DNA of 64,000 nt from Collybiopsis luxurians FD-317 M1 (GCA_000827265.1 KN834752.1:1168948-1232947), one strand, 5' to 3'; shown: positions 47,271-60,927, counted from the stretch's first letter. Numbers and translations are program-made. The notes: generated from the sequence alone by a model not told the origin.

Positions 47271-48507
47271 CTAACGTCTGGCTACCCTCTTCCTCTCCCT
47301 TCCTCCATCCTCTTCAACATCCATCGCTTCAGAGGCCAAACCTAAATTCAGGCCTAGATTCTGATTATTACTCCTGCCACTTCTTGTCCGTCGTCTGGAA
47401 CCAGCGTGGGCTAACGCAGGACTTGCGTTCGGTGTCGACGAGGAGCTTCCGTTGGAAGATAGCGACGGCGAGGCAGAAGATGAGTCAAGCATCATCATAA
47501 CTGCATGCCGTCTTTTAGCTCCTGCTGCGGCAGCTGACACATTATCCGGAAGCGGGGAGAATGGTGAGACTGCCGAGACTGGAGAGGAAGAGGTCATGGA
47601 TGGAAACGCTGAATGGTCCGCGGGCACGAAGTTGAATGTGGTAGAATTCGGTAAAAAGGAGCCATCAAGCGGAGGCACCTGCGGGTCGGGTATCGAGCAA
47701 TCACCCTTTGATTGTGCTTGTGTGCGAGAAGACTTATTGTGGGATCGTTGTGCTTGTCGGAGGGTGGTAGGGGGTGGTGAAGGCGAGGCCGGCTGTGAGT
47801 CAGACTGAGACTGCGAGGGTAGATCGCTGGCGTGGTTGGAAGGTTGTGCGGGACCCTGAAAGAAAAGAATGGAAATCAGATAAATCCTTGTTAACAAAAG
47901 ATGGAAATAAATTTACCTGGTCTCTGGTCGGTCTATTGTTATTGGAAGCTTTGGAACCGGGCGCCAGCTTCGATAAAGAAGCATTCGCTGTTGCTGGACC
48001 AGCAACGTTGGGATTCGCCCTCTCCCTCTCCTTTTCCTTTTCCCTCTCCTCTTCTTCATCCTCCTCTTCTTCCCTAGATCTGATTGCTTCCATTCGGGCC
48101 TCTATCCAGTCCATAACTTTGCCTATCGTCATTCCTTGACCTTCTGCGTCAGATAGCGACGCTGAAGAAGAGGAACCTGTATTTGACCTGGATCCAGAAG
48201 AAGCATGATTGTGCTGGAGACCCTCGACGGAAACACCTTGCTGAATCATCAGCAAGATGTCGTTGCACGCACTGGCGTAGCCAGCATTAAAAGCTCTCTT
48301 TGAAGCTTGTCGAGAAGAACGGTATAGCGTTGTGATACTCAAAGCAGCAGCTAGATTCCGCAGCGAAAGAAAGAAAATCAATCACTGATCCAAAAATCGA
48401 AGAAAAAGAGTGGATGTACCTTTGAAATTGTTAAGTAGCTCTTTCTCAGCATTCTGTGTACTAGGCAAGGAGTTTTCCAAGGTATTGAGGTTGAGGGAAG
48501 ACTCCAT
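47271..48507 (-). CDS. Ser-rich nuclear-type protein with conserved N-terminal helix (HAPSTR1/DUF4588-like?)
   Basis: Possible nuclear regulator, role unproven. Three exons: the first starts at 48507 (SSLNLNTLENSLPSTQNAEK), the second ends near NRPTRDQ (47918) and the third runs to 47271. The N-terminal helix (ALSITTLYRSSRQASKRAFN, then AGYASACNDILLMI) is the only part that looks conserved. It is reminiscent of the HAPSTR1 family (C16orf72) and its fungal relatives, a resemblance I hold with low confidence. A charged Glu/Arg helix follows (EEEEDEEEEREKEKERERAN). The rest is low-complexity Ser/Pro. Basic RRRTRSGR and ERKRVARR clusters near the end could be nuclear localisation signals. Confidence 0.7.
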
Positions 48508-48940
48508 TCGGCCGTCAGTGGTAATGGTACGTGGTAGAGGGCAAGAAGACAAGTTTCAGTCTGACTCTTTCTAATTAGGGCCGTGTTACCGGACAGCAGT
48601 GCACATTCTCAGCACGTGATTGATGCGCTCATTCATGGTACATTGGTAGCCCACGCAACGCGTCTGAAGTTTGAATGTAGTTTAGGTTCACCATCTTCAA
48701 GTTTTTATAATTCGAGTTCGTGTCAATTGCAGGTGGAGACTGTGTCAACACCGCGAGGTACCAATCAGAATATTGCCAACGCTCGGCACACGAGAAAACA
48801 GCCAAATTTGAAGTTGATTGTATTAGAAAGTTCTACAAAATGCACGCAAGAAATCGCAGTTCGAAATTATACATAATTTAGTATTCCATTGTTCAAAGAT
48901 GAGATCCCTATGTAGAAGAAAATATGCAGCAGACAACGAT
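48508..48940. other. Intergenic
   Basis: This stretch contains the upstream region of the Ser-rich gene and the 3' end of the old yellow enzyme gene. No separate feature was seen. Confidence 0.5.
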
Positions 48941-50277
<1,337 letters not shown>

Positions 50278-51475
50278 TGTATTTCAAAGTGTAAGAGTAG
50301 TAGCAATAGACGACGGGAAGTTAAGTTGAATTGGGAAGGGGCAATGGATTTTGCCAAAATTCCCCATGTCTTTTTATACCGATCCTTGCAGTAATTGCGT
50401 GCTCTGAATATAGTACAACCGACTGAGTAAGATTGGTTGCGACTCTCGAGCTGGGAATGACTAAAATTAAGAACAAATAACATGAATAATCAGATCGCTT
50501 ATGAGCTTTAACAAATCGAAGTCTGGAACAATCATCAATGATTAGTGATTACTTGAGTAAAATGGGAAAATAGTTACTAACATAGGTACTGCTTACTATA
50601 TCCGTCTTAAGTTCGACCCAAGGTAAAGACGGAAATCTAGCACCTCCTAACGGATGAGTTGATCTTTGACTCTACACTCACCTTTTCGCAGCCGTCCGAA
50701 TCCATTGAAAAAGTTGAGGAAGGATGAACCACAATGCGGGACCCTCCCGTTGCCATACATTCGTGCCTATATAGATCCCAGAAATATCCGGATCCCGGCT
50801 ACCCTACATGCGTACATCGCGTCAAAATTTTGCTTTGTAAGGAAAGTGAGATGTTAGAACGTAAGAACGTCGGTCGAAGCACAGACAATTTTTCCGCAGG
50901 TCGCAGCCGGTATTGCTGAGTTGGATGCGGTTGGAGAGGGACGGAATCAGACTAGAGATCGCAAAATTTCGATGCAGGGAACGTCCACTGAATGATCAAT
51001 ACGTCAGACGTCCTCATGAATATGTTCGCCCTCTACGAGTCTAAAGCAGTGATTAGTTATAAAAAATGCTTCTACATTTGAAGCCTGCGCATCCGGCTTC
51101 TTCAGGGGCCTTTGACCCCCTTCAAAGCTTCAAAGCCGGGCAGTTTCAAACGCATACAGATTAGAGCGAAGTTCTTCAAGCGCCGAACTTACGGTGCACG
51201 GTGCAAATACAGATTAAACTTAAATGCCCTTTATATATGTGGCTGTGTCTACCTAGAGGTAGCTGTGCGCGCGGAGCGAGAAATTCGGACCCGGAGCCTC
51301 TCCGAGTAGACCCGCCAGGCCCCGTCGCCCCGGCCTCCGACCCGTTGCAAAGAAAGTGATTTTGAGCGGAAAATTTTCAACGTAGGAAACTGAATTTGCG
51401 GGTACAGTATACACACCCTGTCAATGCAGCTGACTAGAAATACAATTGTTCTTGAGTCTTGTTCTCTCCTTTCAT
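50278..51475. other. Intergenic, with GC-rich hairpins
   Basis: 1.2 kb between the start of the old yellow enzyme gene and the 3' end of dihydroxyacetone kinase. Two adjacent hairpins (GAAGCC...GGCTTC at 51080-51100 and GGGG...CCCC at 51105-51119) and a GC-rich patch at 51265-51345 stand out. No gene was seen. Confidence 0.5.
50371..50378 (-). promoter_or_regulatory. TATA box of old yellow enzyme gene
   Basis: TATAAAAA on the minus strand, 94 bases upstream of the ATG at 50277. Confidence 0.55.
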
Positions 51476-53464
51476 TCAATCTCCTAAAACCAAAGCTCGC
51501 AACAGAACAGCTACTCCCCACGCACCAGGGTCCATCTCCCCATGTTCTCCTTCACCTCCCTCATTGCCGGTGCCACTATAAACAGCTCTCCCCGCTTTAG
51601 CTACCATTCCGCGCGTAGCGTGAGCGGCTTGCACTGCGCCATTTATTGCTCCCTTGTAATCTCCGGAGTTTGTGTAAAGGGACGCGATGAACGCATCCAG
51701 TGGGTCTACCAATGTCCTGCTTGGAGGACGAGCACGGGTGTAGGTGTACAGCTTTGTTAGGGCGTGATGGAGGGCCTGAGGCCATGTGGATGAGGACTGC
51801 TGAAGTCCTTGGGCGAGAGCGGAGAAGAATATCCTGTGAAATGGGTTGACTGGTGCAAATCAACAGACGGGACGATACACAACAGTACTTACGAATATAG
51901 CCCACCGCTAGTGCCGCCCATACGATCTTCAGCTACGCCTGCAATTGCAATACAAGCTGCGGCTGGTGAGGTACCAGTGATCGTTCCGCTATCGATCAAT
52001 GACAAAACACCTTGGGCGCCAGCCTATGAGAAAGAGCAAGGTAGTTAAAGCATTTTGGTGCAAAAGACATGAGGAAACAATGTCCACCTTCAATGTTAAA
52101 CCGCAATCTCCGTCTCCCGCTACGGTATCCATTCTTGTCAGTTCAGGTTCAGCGCGGATGATGGCATCGCAGGCGCGACGAATAGCCTTAATCGTCTGTT
52201 GTGCCTCCTCTCGACTGCTGTTTTCGTTGAATTGGGTTGTAGCAGGGGAAGTAGAGGGTGAAGATGCAGTAAGCTGAGAAGAAAGAGGGGCAGGAGATTG
52301 ACCGGAAACCCAGCCCCATCCCGGTGCCTCTGCAGGAGCATCAAGAAGGGATAACAGAAGGTCTTCAGAAGGCTCCTGTCCACCTTGAGGTAGTTTGAGC
52401 AAGGTTAAAGAGAATCCAGGCATGTTCAAACTTGTCATATATGTCCCGCATAAAACGCGTTTAATGTTCAAGCCACGGCTCTGGATGACTTTGGTCGCTT
52501 CAAGCGAAACAGACGACAGCTCAAGTGGGGATAAACCGCCGAGATTATTCACCATTAACACGATATCCGAATTGTTAGAGAAAGATACCCAGCCACGCTC
52601 TGGATCGTCCTTCTCGGAAACAGTGAGCATATGAACGAGTTTTGGTATGAGTTCCGATAGAGGGGGAGGAGATCCATTAGCTCCACGAAGGCGGAGAACC
52701 CCAGGCTCGTTGTGTATTCCCATCCCCACCTCAATCTCGTCTTCCGCTAAAATGTCTTTACCTCGATCGGTGCCCGGAACATGCGAATGTCCGGTAGCGA
52801 CACCGATAGTAGCGAGATTATCTGCGACATATTTCGCGGTAGATTCAACCTCATTTAGGGAAGCACCTTTAGCAGCTAATGCTCCAGCAATCTTGTAAAG
52901 AATAACTGTGCCTGCGAGGCCTCGACGACCAACGAGGGTAATTCGGGAACGAGGAACGGCAACGTCGTCTCCGACAGTAAGAAAGCGAACAGGATTGAGA
53001 CCCTGAGAAGATAACGCTTCCTTGGCCAGCCCAAAGTTAAGGATATCGCCTGTATAGTTCTTCACGATGATCAGGGTACCTGCGTCTGATTATAGTGAAC
53101 CAAAGATGTATACAAGATAATATCTGACAAGCGTTTCCCTACCTTTACCGTCCTCATCCTTTGCGACGGGATGAACTAATTCAACTCCCGTTCGGACTTG
53201 TTTCCCGCTAGGGCTAGCGAAGACATTTCCAGAAATAGCAGCTGTGAGAAGCCCTTTTCCAACGAAAGCGGCATGAGCAGGTTCATGACCAGATCCACCG
53301 CCGCAGATAAGAGCGACTTTTTGTGAAGAGGGAGACGAGGACAAGGGCCGATAAAGAACTCTTGCATCTCTGTGCAGTCTTAGCTCTGGATTGAGCTGAC
53401 ACAGACCTTCGAGAGATTCAATTACGAGGGTAGAAGGGGAATTTATCAAGTGCTTTGAAGCCAT
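51476..53464 (-). CDS. dak1: Dihydroxyacetone kinase
   Basis: ATP-dependent kinase of dihydroxyacetone and glyceraldehyde, used in glycerol catabolism and detoxification. The ATG at 53464 gives ASKHLINSPSTLVIESLEGL, the conserved start. The DhaK domain has ALICGGGSGHEPAHAAFVGK and IVKNYTGDILNFGLA. GMGIHNEPG carries the His that binds substrate covalently in this family. After a Ser/Pro linker comes the DhaL ATP-binding domain with DTVAGDGDCGLTLKAGAQGV (the Asp set that binds magnesium) and EDRMGGTSGGLYSIFFSALA. Five exons; the last runs to 51476. Complete. A CRE palindrome (TGACGTCA, 53612-53619) and a TATATAA box precede it. Confidence 0.95.
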
Positions 53465-53529
53465 GGGTTTGGAACGAGCGGTGGAAGCAAGACGGAAGGA
53501 AGAGAGATGTATTTCACATTGTTCACTGG

Positions 53530-53536
53530 TTATATA
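53530..53536 (-). promoter_or_regulatory. TATA box of dihydroxyacetone kinase gene
   Basis: TATATAA on the minus strand, 66 bases upstream of the ATG at 53464. Confidence 0.55.
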
Positions 53537-53611
53537 CAACCATTCTGCCTGAGAGAAAGGTTTAAACTTTAGGAGGGTCACTTGTCGCGGTCAGCTGCTC
53601 GGAAGCCTCTC

Positions 53612-53619
53612 TGACGTCA
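53612..53619. promoter_or_regulatory. CRE-like palindrome upstream of dak1
   Basis: A perfect TGACGTCA lies 148 bases upstream of the dak1 ATG. The sequence fits the ATF/CREB consensus; stress control of glycerol metabolism would make sense but is inference. Confidence 0.35.
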
Positions 53620-53776
53620 TTCTTCTATCCCACTGGGAATCGGATTGCGGACGCGTCTAGCAGAGCTGCTCTTTGCATTTGAATAGACATTGGCTGTAGT
53701 GCGCATATTCATCTTACTTCATGTTAATTTCCACTTCCAGGTAGTAATACATTGGACCAAAGAAATTCTGTTATTA

Positions 53777-56284
53777 TTAAGGCTGCGGCCAGTCACTGAT
53801 GGTCTGCTGCTTGCCTGTCAATTGGAAGCTTGTCGTTGTCGTCGCCACCCCTCGGCCGTTCACATCAGCATCAACCCATACCGTGTACGATCCAGGATAC
53901 AAAACGCTGTTTCCGTTTTCATCCACTCTCGCAATGCTTCCCAGCGTGACGCTTAACTGAGCCGTGGCACTGTGGCCAGCAGCAATAGACTTGACGCGGG
54001 TGTAACCCACCAGCTGCTTGATCGGAGCCGGTGTCGGCCCTGCGGTGGTGTTCGAGAACAACAACGCAACGTAGTCTGACGTGACGGACCCAGTGTTCCT
54101 GACCGTAAGTTCGAACGCTGAATCGAGTAACGCTAAATCAGTATGAGCTGCCCCGGATGAACCTGCTGCCGCCACCAAGCTCTGGATGTTATAGGACTTC
54201 TTGGGAGCTCTGGACCACGAGAGTGAGAAACTGGTGTAGTGGAGCCCAAATCCGAAGGGGAACACAGATTCGCCGGTGAACCACTTATATGTTCGTCCAG
54301 GATTGGTTGAGGACGGTCGGAGAGTCATGTCTGTCATCGGGACCTCGTTTACGTAGTTTGCGGGATATTGTGTAATCGGTAAACGTCCAGCAGGTGCTTG
54401 TTTCCCCGTCAGAATGTCAACGATAGCTGTCCCGCCACTTTGGCCAGGGTAGCCTCCCCACACCAAAGCATTCACCTAACATACTGTTATCAGCACCAGT
54501 TGGCGCCACTCATGGATGAAGAATGACTTACTGACGCGTTGGCCTTGATCGCACTACTATCTACTTGTCCTCCTCCCATCTGCAAGACGATAAACGGCTT
54601 TCCGATAGCTGCGAGTTCCCCAATCAATTGAAGCTGATTCCCAGGCCAAGTGATGCTCGTCCGATCCATTCCCTCTGCTTCAACGGAGTCGTCAATTCCT
54701 CCTGCAAACACAACTAGTTCCGCGGCTCGGGCAGCTGCTAGAGCAGCACTGAACCCGCTCGTGCTTGTACCGGTAATTGTAGTTCCAGCCGCGAAAGTGA
54801 CACTGAAGCCTGCATTCTGGAACGCTGCAAGGGGGCTGATGAGGAACGGCGCCACGCCATTGTAGTTGGACTGCATTTGTGTAGTAGCATTAGCCCAAGG
54901 ACCAATTAGTGCGACGGTAGACTTTGATTTAAGAGGAAGAATTCCATCATTCTTCAGAAGTGTGATCCCTTCGATAGCGGCAGTATAAGCTAGCTGCTGT
55001 GCAGATGGGGTATTCACATCGGAAAAGTCCAACTGACGATAGGGTTGGACATCAGGGGAGTCAAAGTATCCAAGTCTAAGTAAGTCCCGGAAGCATCAGC
55101 TTTAGTAACTCGTCTGTGGCGCCAACATGAAGGACACACCTAACAAGCGACCCGTATCGCCTTACTAAAGCTTGTACAATGTCGGACTCTTGAATCAAGC
55201 TCTGATTTAATGCCGCTTGCAAATTATCTGTATACGTCGATCCACAATCGATATCGGTACCAGCATGCAATGCCAATGCACTAGCGTTCGCCAGGGAGCT
55301 CGTGAAGTTGTGAGGGTCGAAGATATTTTCCACCGCGTCACAGTCGGACGTGATCCACTGGTTTTCTCCCAGGCCAAAGTGGTCTCGTGTGATGTTTTGC
55401 ATCAGGTACACCGACGCACATGAGGGAATTCCATTGACCGAATTGTAGCTGCACATGATGGACGCAACTTCCGCATCGCGCACGCAAGCCTGGAAGCTAG
55501 GTGAGTAAAATTCCGCGAGATCCTGAGTAGAAACAATCGCGTTGAACGCCATTCGACTGTTTCCTTCCCAATTTTCCAAATCATATGCCGCGTAGTGTTT
55601 GCAATCAGCGATGATCTTGAGGTACTGCCCGTTAGCACCGTTGAGCTCCGATCCCAGTCCGCCTTGGAGCCCCGTCACTAATGAGACTGTGTATCTCCCG
55701 ATGTGGAAGGGGTCCTCGCCAGGTGTTTCTTGACCACGACCCCATCGAGGATCTTTGAAGGGATTTATATTGGGAGTGAAGAATGACAGACCCGCATGAC
55801 CAAAATTATTAAAAGCTCGGGCTTCAGTGCTAATAACTGCCGCTACACTGTTAATAAGCGGATCGTCGAAAGCTGCACTCAAGAGAATAGGAGCGGGAAA
55901 GGATGTAGCGAAGCTAAAATTGGTTCCTTTCGCCGTGAAAGAAACTCCTGGGCTACCGGCGACACCATGCTGGAGAGCAATGTCAGATACATGAGAGCTC
56001 AAGAACTTCGATCGAGTACTTACCAAGGCCTCGCTCCACCAAGTGTAAGCAGGGAGCCCAAGGCGAGAAACACCAGGAGTTTGATAGCCTGTATTGGCGA
56101 TCATGTCAGCCAAAGTAAACTCTGCAACGAGCGCTTTGGCGCGATCAACAAAGTCTGCAGAGGTATCGCATACTGTGTTGTTGGCAAGAGGTCCATTCGT
56201 GCAGTCGGGGAACGCAGCGGTTACGCCAGTAATAGCAGATGTCACAATGGGCACCAGCGCCAGCCACTTTCTGCGGAGAGTCAT
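53777..56284 (-). CDS. Secreted GH3 beta-xylosidase
   Basis: Secreted exo-enzyme releasing xylose from xylo-oligosaccharides. The ATG at 56284 gives a signal peptide (RRKWLALVPIVTSAITGVTA); an upstream TTG is not needed. The GH3 N-terminal domain has RLGLPAYTWWSEALHGVAGS, FFTPNINPFKDPRWGRGQET and IADCKHYAAYDLENWEG. The nucleophile Asp lies in WITSDCDAVENI. The second domain and fibronectin-III-like tail follow (ITLLKNDGILPLKSK, WGGYPGQSGGTAIVDILTGK, then FPFGFGLHYTSF). This pattern (HGVAGSPG, SDCDAV) matches fungal xylosidases rather than beta-glucosidases. Four exons; ends SDWPQP. Complete. Confidence 0.94.
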
Positions 56285-57038
56285 CTTGTTCAAACAGGTT
56301 CGATGTTAGCAGGAATTCGGAAAATCTACCTCTTTATAACTGTTGGTGAGAGTTATACTTAGGGACGATGTCATGGGACGGATAGAATTCTTCCCTCCTA
56401 CGAAAACTCATTGGAGGCTGTGGAGGTGCAGATCATGGAAGGCGTACAAGGAGTATCTTAGATGCCGGCACATATTCTGATAGCAAAACGAACGCGAAAG
56501 ATGAGCAAAGATGAGTAAAGGCATGAAAGCCGCTCACCTAAAGCGGGACTGAAACGGAAGGAGGAGCGAGGTTGTACATCACCTGAACAGCTCAGATGCT
56601 TTTCGAAGAGCGTGGACCGATAACAATCATCAGCACACTTGACCCCACATTTTAGAAGTCCTCTTGACTGACTTCTGGTCTCGTCAATGATAGAATCGAT
56701 GACTTCTTATTTCTCCGGCCTAAGTTGAGAGAGGGCAGTGTCCGTGAACAAGGGTTGAGACAAATGGAGAATTTGCCAAGGAAGCAGAGGGAAAAGAAAG
56801 AAAGAAGCTGCGTTCGTGGACCGAGTACACCGTACCGAATACTTAGTGCTGTGATGACGAGAAATCGCACACTGGGTGATTGCAACAGACTTAAACATCG
56901 CCGAGGAGACCGTAATGGGTGTCACTGCGAATGGACTAGCTGGCTTCGTTGTAGAACGAGGTTCCAATTTGTCGAAAATATCTGTAGGTAGTGGTACACT
57001 TCATTCTTCTACATTTCAGGTTTCTTCATTTGAAGAGG
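56285..57038. other. Intergenic
   Basis: This stretch holds the GH3 promoter and the 3' end of the DJ-1 gene. A plus-strand frame ending at 57142 overlaps DJ-1 antisense and is not a gene. Confidence 0.5.
56333..56338 (-). promoter_or_regulatory. TATA box of GH3 gene
   Basis: TATAAA (minus strand), 49 bases upstream of the ATG. Confidence 0.5.
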
Positions 57039-57968
57039 TTACCAAGGTGTTCCCGAGGGAAACACCATTGGACCATGTATCTCCTTTCGCTTCTCCGGAC
57101 CGCATAACAGTTCTACTATCTTTAAAGCGAATGGGAATGTAGTACCTGTAAGGATAACGTTATAGACAGAATGGGTATTCGGAGGAAATAGCACTCACCA
57201 GGTCCTCGGCTGAGTACACCGAAAACGACAAAAAATAAGCTGAATGATGTATCGCAGTGAGCATAGATTAAACCAACCTTGTGATCAGGTTATTAGAGAC
57301 CACAACAGGATCTTCAGAATATACGAATTCTGAGGAATGATGAATGTTAAAGGAAGATCGAAGTAATAAATCTAGAGCGACACGTACTTTCTTCCAGCTG
57401 GGCTTTGACGCTGGGATGGGAAGTCAGCGGTTGCTTCGGAAGATCCGAAGTGAGTGCAGCCAGACTGCCTAAACGCGTCAAGTTCAGGTATGATCATTCA
57501 GTAGACGCAAGCAGTGACGTACCAGCACAAATCATCCCAACCAGCTTACCCTTGGCAAGATACGCCTTGACTAAGGCCTGAACAGCAGCATTTTGAGAGA
57601 TTGTTTCCGCGCCTTTGGCACCTCCAGGTATAACGAGAACATCAAATTTATCCTTGAATCGGTGGTAAGTCGACTCGCGAACAGAGTGAGCCGAGAGTCA
57701 CGAACAGGACCCGAAGAAACTGGCTCAAAATAAACATCGGGCATTATCCGTATTCCTCTTGACCCTTTAGCTGCAGGTGGGCTGACAAATTCGGCGTTGT
57801 GCACATACGCTGACTGGCAAGATATACCTGCGCGTACTAGAGTATCGTAGGTGATTGTACTGGCAAAAGCGAGGGCGTCAGAGTAGTTCTTGGAAATAGC
57901 GTCATGTCTACGGCGCACAATTCCATTTCCTCGGTCCCATCTGCAATGAGAATCAACGCCGCATGCAT
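57039..57968 (-). CDS. DJ-1/PARK7 family protein (glyoxalase III / deglycase-like)
   Basis: Class I glutamine-amidotransferase-like protein of the DJ-1 family, linked to methylglyoxal detoxification and oxidative-stress protection. The first ATG at 57968 gives HAALILIADGTEEMEL. The exon chain continues as TITYDTLVRA, AKGSRGIRIMPDVYFEP, DKFDVLVIPGGAKGAETISQ and VGMICAGSLAAL, which contains the nucleophilic elbow Cys. It ends VFPSGTPW. Eight short introns; the last exons are very small (RGPG alone in one). The glutamate before TEEME and the ICAGS cysteine are the pair used in catalysis in the family. It is divergent from the hydrolase at 58025 across 56 bases. Confidence 0.9.
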
Positions 57969-58024
57969 TTTCAGTTTTGGTGGTTCCGGTCAAACAAGTT
58001 TTGAGCGCTAAATTGTAGGCGCCC

Positions 58025-59398
58025 ATGCTGCTTCGAATTCTGCCATCTTCCAGGACCTTTGGCTCTGGCCTACCTGATGTGACGCGTCGAAGCTGGATCT
58101 TTGGGCGTACAAGACGTTTTTCTCGCGCAAAATACTCTTCTAGTGCTCAAGATCAACCAATAGACCTCGAATTCTCGGAGCAGATACCAAAAAATGGTAA
58201 TCGGACGGAGGGAGCACTGGTCATTTTACACGGGCTTTTGTGAGTAGGCTGGATAGCCTTGGTCAGCTTTTAAACGCTCAAATATTGCCCGCTCAGCGGT
58301 TCTAAACGAATTTGGACCTCCTTTATGAAAGCATTTTGTCGAGATTTGGATATACCAGTTTATGCATTGGTTTGTATAATGGACACTTCTTTGAATTTCT
58401 TGACCACTTATCTGACCTACCAGGACTTGAGAAATCATGGAAGTTCTCAGCATATATTACCCATGACAAGCACTGCTATGGCGGCGGACGTACTTCATTT
58501 CATCGAACAGAAAAAGTTGAACAAGGTATCGCTTCTTGGGCACTCGATGTATGTTACGCGTCTTTTGGCTACTCCCTTTCATATCAATCTCACGAGAAAA
58601 ACTCTAGGGGCGGAAAAGTCGCCATGACCCTTGCCCTGAATCCCGCTCGCCCACCATCCGCTTTGAGCAAGTTGATTGTGGCTGACATATCTCCGACCCG
58701 AACCCAACTTCCAGAAGAATATTCATCTTACATTGAGGCGATGAAGCGGATAGAAAGCATGAGGTTGCAAACACGAAAAGAAGCTGAACAAGCCCTTGCA
58801 GAGTACGAACAGGTATCCTTCATTCTCCCGCTGGGCCAAATGCCTCTGATTTAGCATTTGTACACTGACAGGATCCAGACATAGTTTTGTTTCTCCTCAC
58901 TAACATTGTCATGCCCCAAGAATCCGGCTTAGACCATATACGGTTCCGAATCCCACTGGAAACATTGAGCGACGCAATACCCGAACTGGGCTGGTTCCCA
59001 TATCTACCTGGCGAGACTAAATGGGATGGAATGACGTTGTTTGTAAAGGGCGCAAATAGCGAGTAAGTACGAAGGTTCTAAAACTCTAGAAAGAACTCGA
59101 GCAAGCTCTACTATAGCTTTATCAATCACCGGGATTATCCAATCATGAAGGACTTTTTCCCCAAGATGCGGATGGAAACTCTCGAAGCTGGCCATTGGGG
59201 TAAGTTAATCCTCTGTCAGGATTTGAATTTACTTTATGCTTTATTTTTCTTTCTCACTTTTATTCGCTCCTCTTAGTGCATACTGAACAGTGAGTCATTG
59301 CCAGCACTTAAGATCGACCCAAGCTAAAGCAGATGTATTGTCATAGGCCAGACAGGTTCAAAACGTTGATTAAATGGTTTGTAAATCAAAAATTTTAA
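58025..59398 (+). CDS. ABHD11/Imo32-type mitochondrial alpha/beta hydrolase
   Basis: Probable mitochondrial serine hydrolase. The N-terminus (LLRILPSSRTFGSGL and RRSWIFGRTRRFSRAKYSSS) is Arg/Ser-rich like a mitochondrial presequence. The fold begins EGALVILHGLLGSKRIW (HGLLG oxyanion region), then DLRNHGSSQH. SLLGHSMGGKVAMTLAL holds the nucleophile Ser, with an intron splitting the Met codon. LIVADISPTR is a further family motif, and the catalytic His lies in LEAGHWVHTEQPDRF at the end. About seven exons, ending VNQKF. The motifs match human ABHD11 and yeast Imo32. The substrate is not known from sequence. Confidence 0.88.
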
Positions 59399-59594
59399 TT
59401 TAGATAGAGAATTTTAGAGGAATGTTTTGTTTGCTCTCTATGGCTGAGATTAAGAGTTGTAAATTTTATTTGCCTCGAGCGTCGCGTCTTACGATCCGAG
59501 ATCGTCGTGGGCGCTTAAAGCGCGTCCCCATTTTTTCGCCGTCCCCAACATGTCGAATGCTTTTTAAACCTGTTTCTTCAACAAACTCCCCAAG
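59399..59594. other. Short intergenic gap
   Basis: The gap between the hydrolase and ligase genes, both on the plus strand. No feature beyond a 5' leader was seen. Confidence 0.5.
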
Positions 59595-60927
59595 ATGACC
59601 AACTCGACATCTACATTTTCTGCTGAATCCTACTTCTCTACTCAGCCGCCTCCTTCCACCCTGGATCATGACATTGCCGGCGTGAAAGAGTTTGTCGCGC
59701 GACAGAAAGAGGCAGGACGGAAAGTTGTCCTGGTCACGGTGAGTTAATCGAGCTAAAAAGCGCCATTAAATGATGCTCAATCACTGGATGCTCAGAGTGG
59801 TGGAACCACGGTTCCTTTAGAGCTCAATGTGTGAGCGGACACAGTTCCGAGCTACTTCTACCAGGACTCACGATGTAATAGAGTGCGCTTTCTCGATAAT
59901 TTCAGTGCTGGTGAGTCCCTTCTTCCTCGCGCACGTCCATCTCCTGACTTGTGCTTAGGAACTCGAGGCGCCACTTCAGCGGAATATTTCCTTAAAGCTG
60001 GATACGCCGTCATCTTTATGCATCGACAATTCAGTCTTCAGCCATTCAGTCGGCATTATTCTCACTCAACAAACCCGTTTTTGGATTTTCTCGAGATTGA
60101 ATCTACCTCTACAACTTCCGATTCTTCCGATTCCAATAAAATTACTTCATCGCCATCGTCCCAGATCGGTGTCACTCCGAACAAAAGGGATCACTTACTC
60201 GAGGTGCTCACGACGTATAAAGCAGTACATGCAGCTGGCACGCTCCATACGCTTACTTTTGTCACTGTGAACGATTACCTTTGGTTACTGCGAGCAGTGA
60301 GCCAGGAATTGTCTGTTCTACGACGACAGGCAATGTATTACCTCGCTGCGGCTGTAAGCGACTTCTTTTTACCAAGGCAGAAGATGGTTAGTAATTTTTT
60401 ATTCTCTCTTGTTAATTGCTGATTGATGTCATCCTTTCGATCTGCAGTCGGAACATAAAATCCAGTCCGGGAAAGGTAGCCTACACATAGAGATGGACCA
60501 GGTGCCAAAAATTCTCAAGCCGATGGTTGACGATTGGACCGGAAGGGATGGATTCATCGTTTCGTTCAAGGTCTGCCCGTCAAATGCTCCTTCATGATCA
60601 TCTTAGTATTCAATCTGCTCTCCCTCGCTTTAGCTGGAAACCGACCCAACCCTGCTTGTTCCCAAAGCACAAACCTCGCTCCAGCGATATGGACATCAGG
60701 TCGTCATAGGCAACGACCTAAACCGGCGCAAGTTTGAAGTCGTATTTATTTCATGGAAGGATTTCACGTCCGAACGCAAGCCGACCCATTCGGACAATGA
60801 TTCTTCTCCCTTTGAAGAATCGTGGCTCCGCATTGATCCCCATGATCGCAGTAAGGAGATAGAGGAGGATATAATCGCCGAGTTAGTAAAGAGACATAAT
60901 ACGTGGATCCAGCTAGGTCAACCATGA
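59595..60927 (+). CDS. cab2: Phosphopantothenate-cysteine ligase (coenzyme A biosynthesis)
   Basis: Catalyses condensation of 4'-phosphopantothenate with cysteine, the second step of CoA synthesis. Exons: 59595 to about 59738, then short exons starting SGGTTVPLELNVRFLDNFSA and GTRGATSAEYFLKAGYAVIF. The long exon 59959-60384 contains VSDFF near its end, and two more exons follow. Family landmarks are the glycine-rich nucleotide site SGGTTVPLE, RFLDNFSAGTRGA, YYLAAAVSDFF and HKIQSGKGSLHIEMDQVPK. It ends WIQLGQP at 60927. A Ser/Asn-rich insertion (ESTSTTSDSSDSNKITSSPS) is not typical and is probably a surface loop. The ATG at 59595 places the ligase domain about 40 residues in. Confidence 0.9.

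Noticed and set aside
56725..57142. A plus-strand gene between GH3 and DJ-1
   Set aside because: It overlaps DJ-1 coding sequence antisense and has no recognisable domain.
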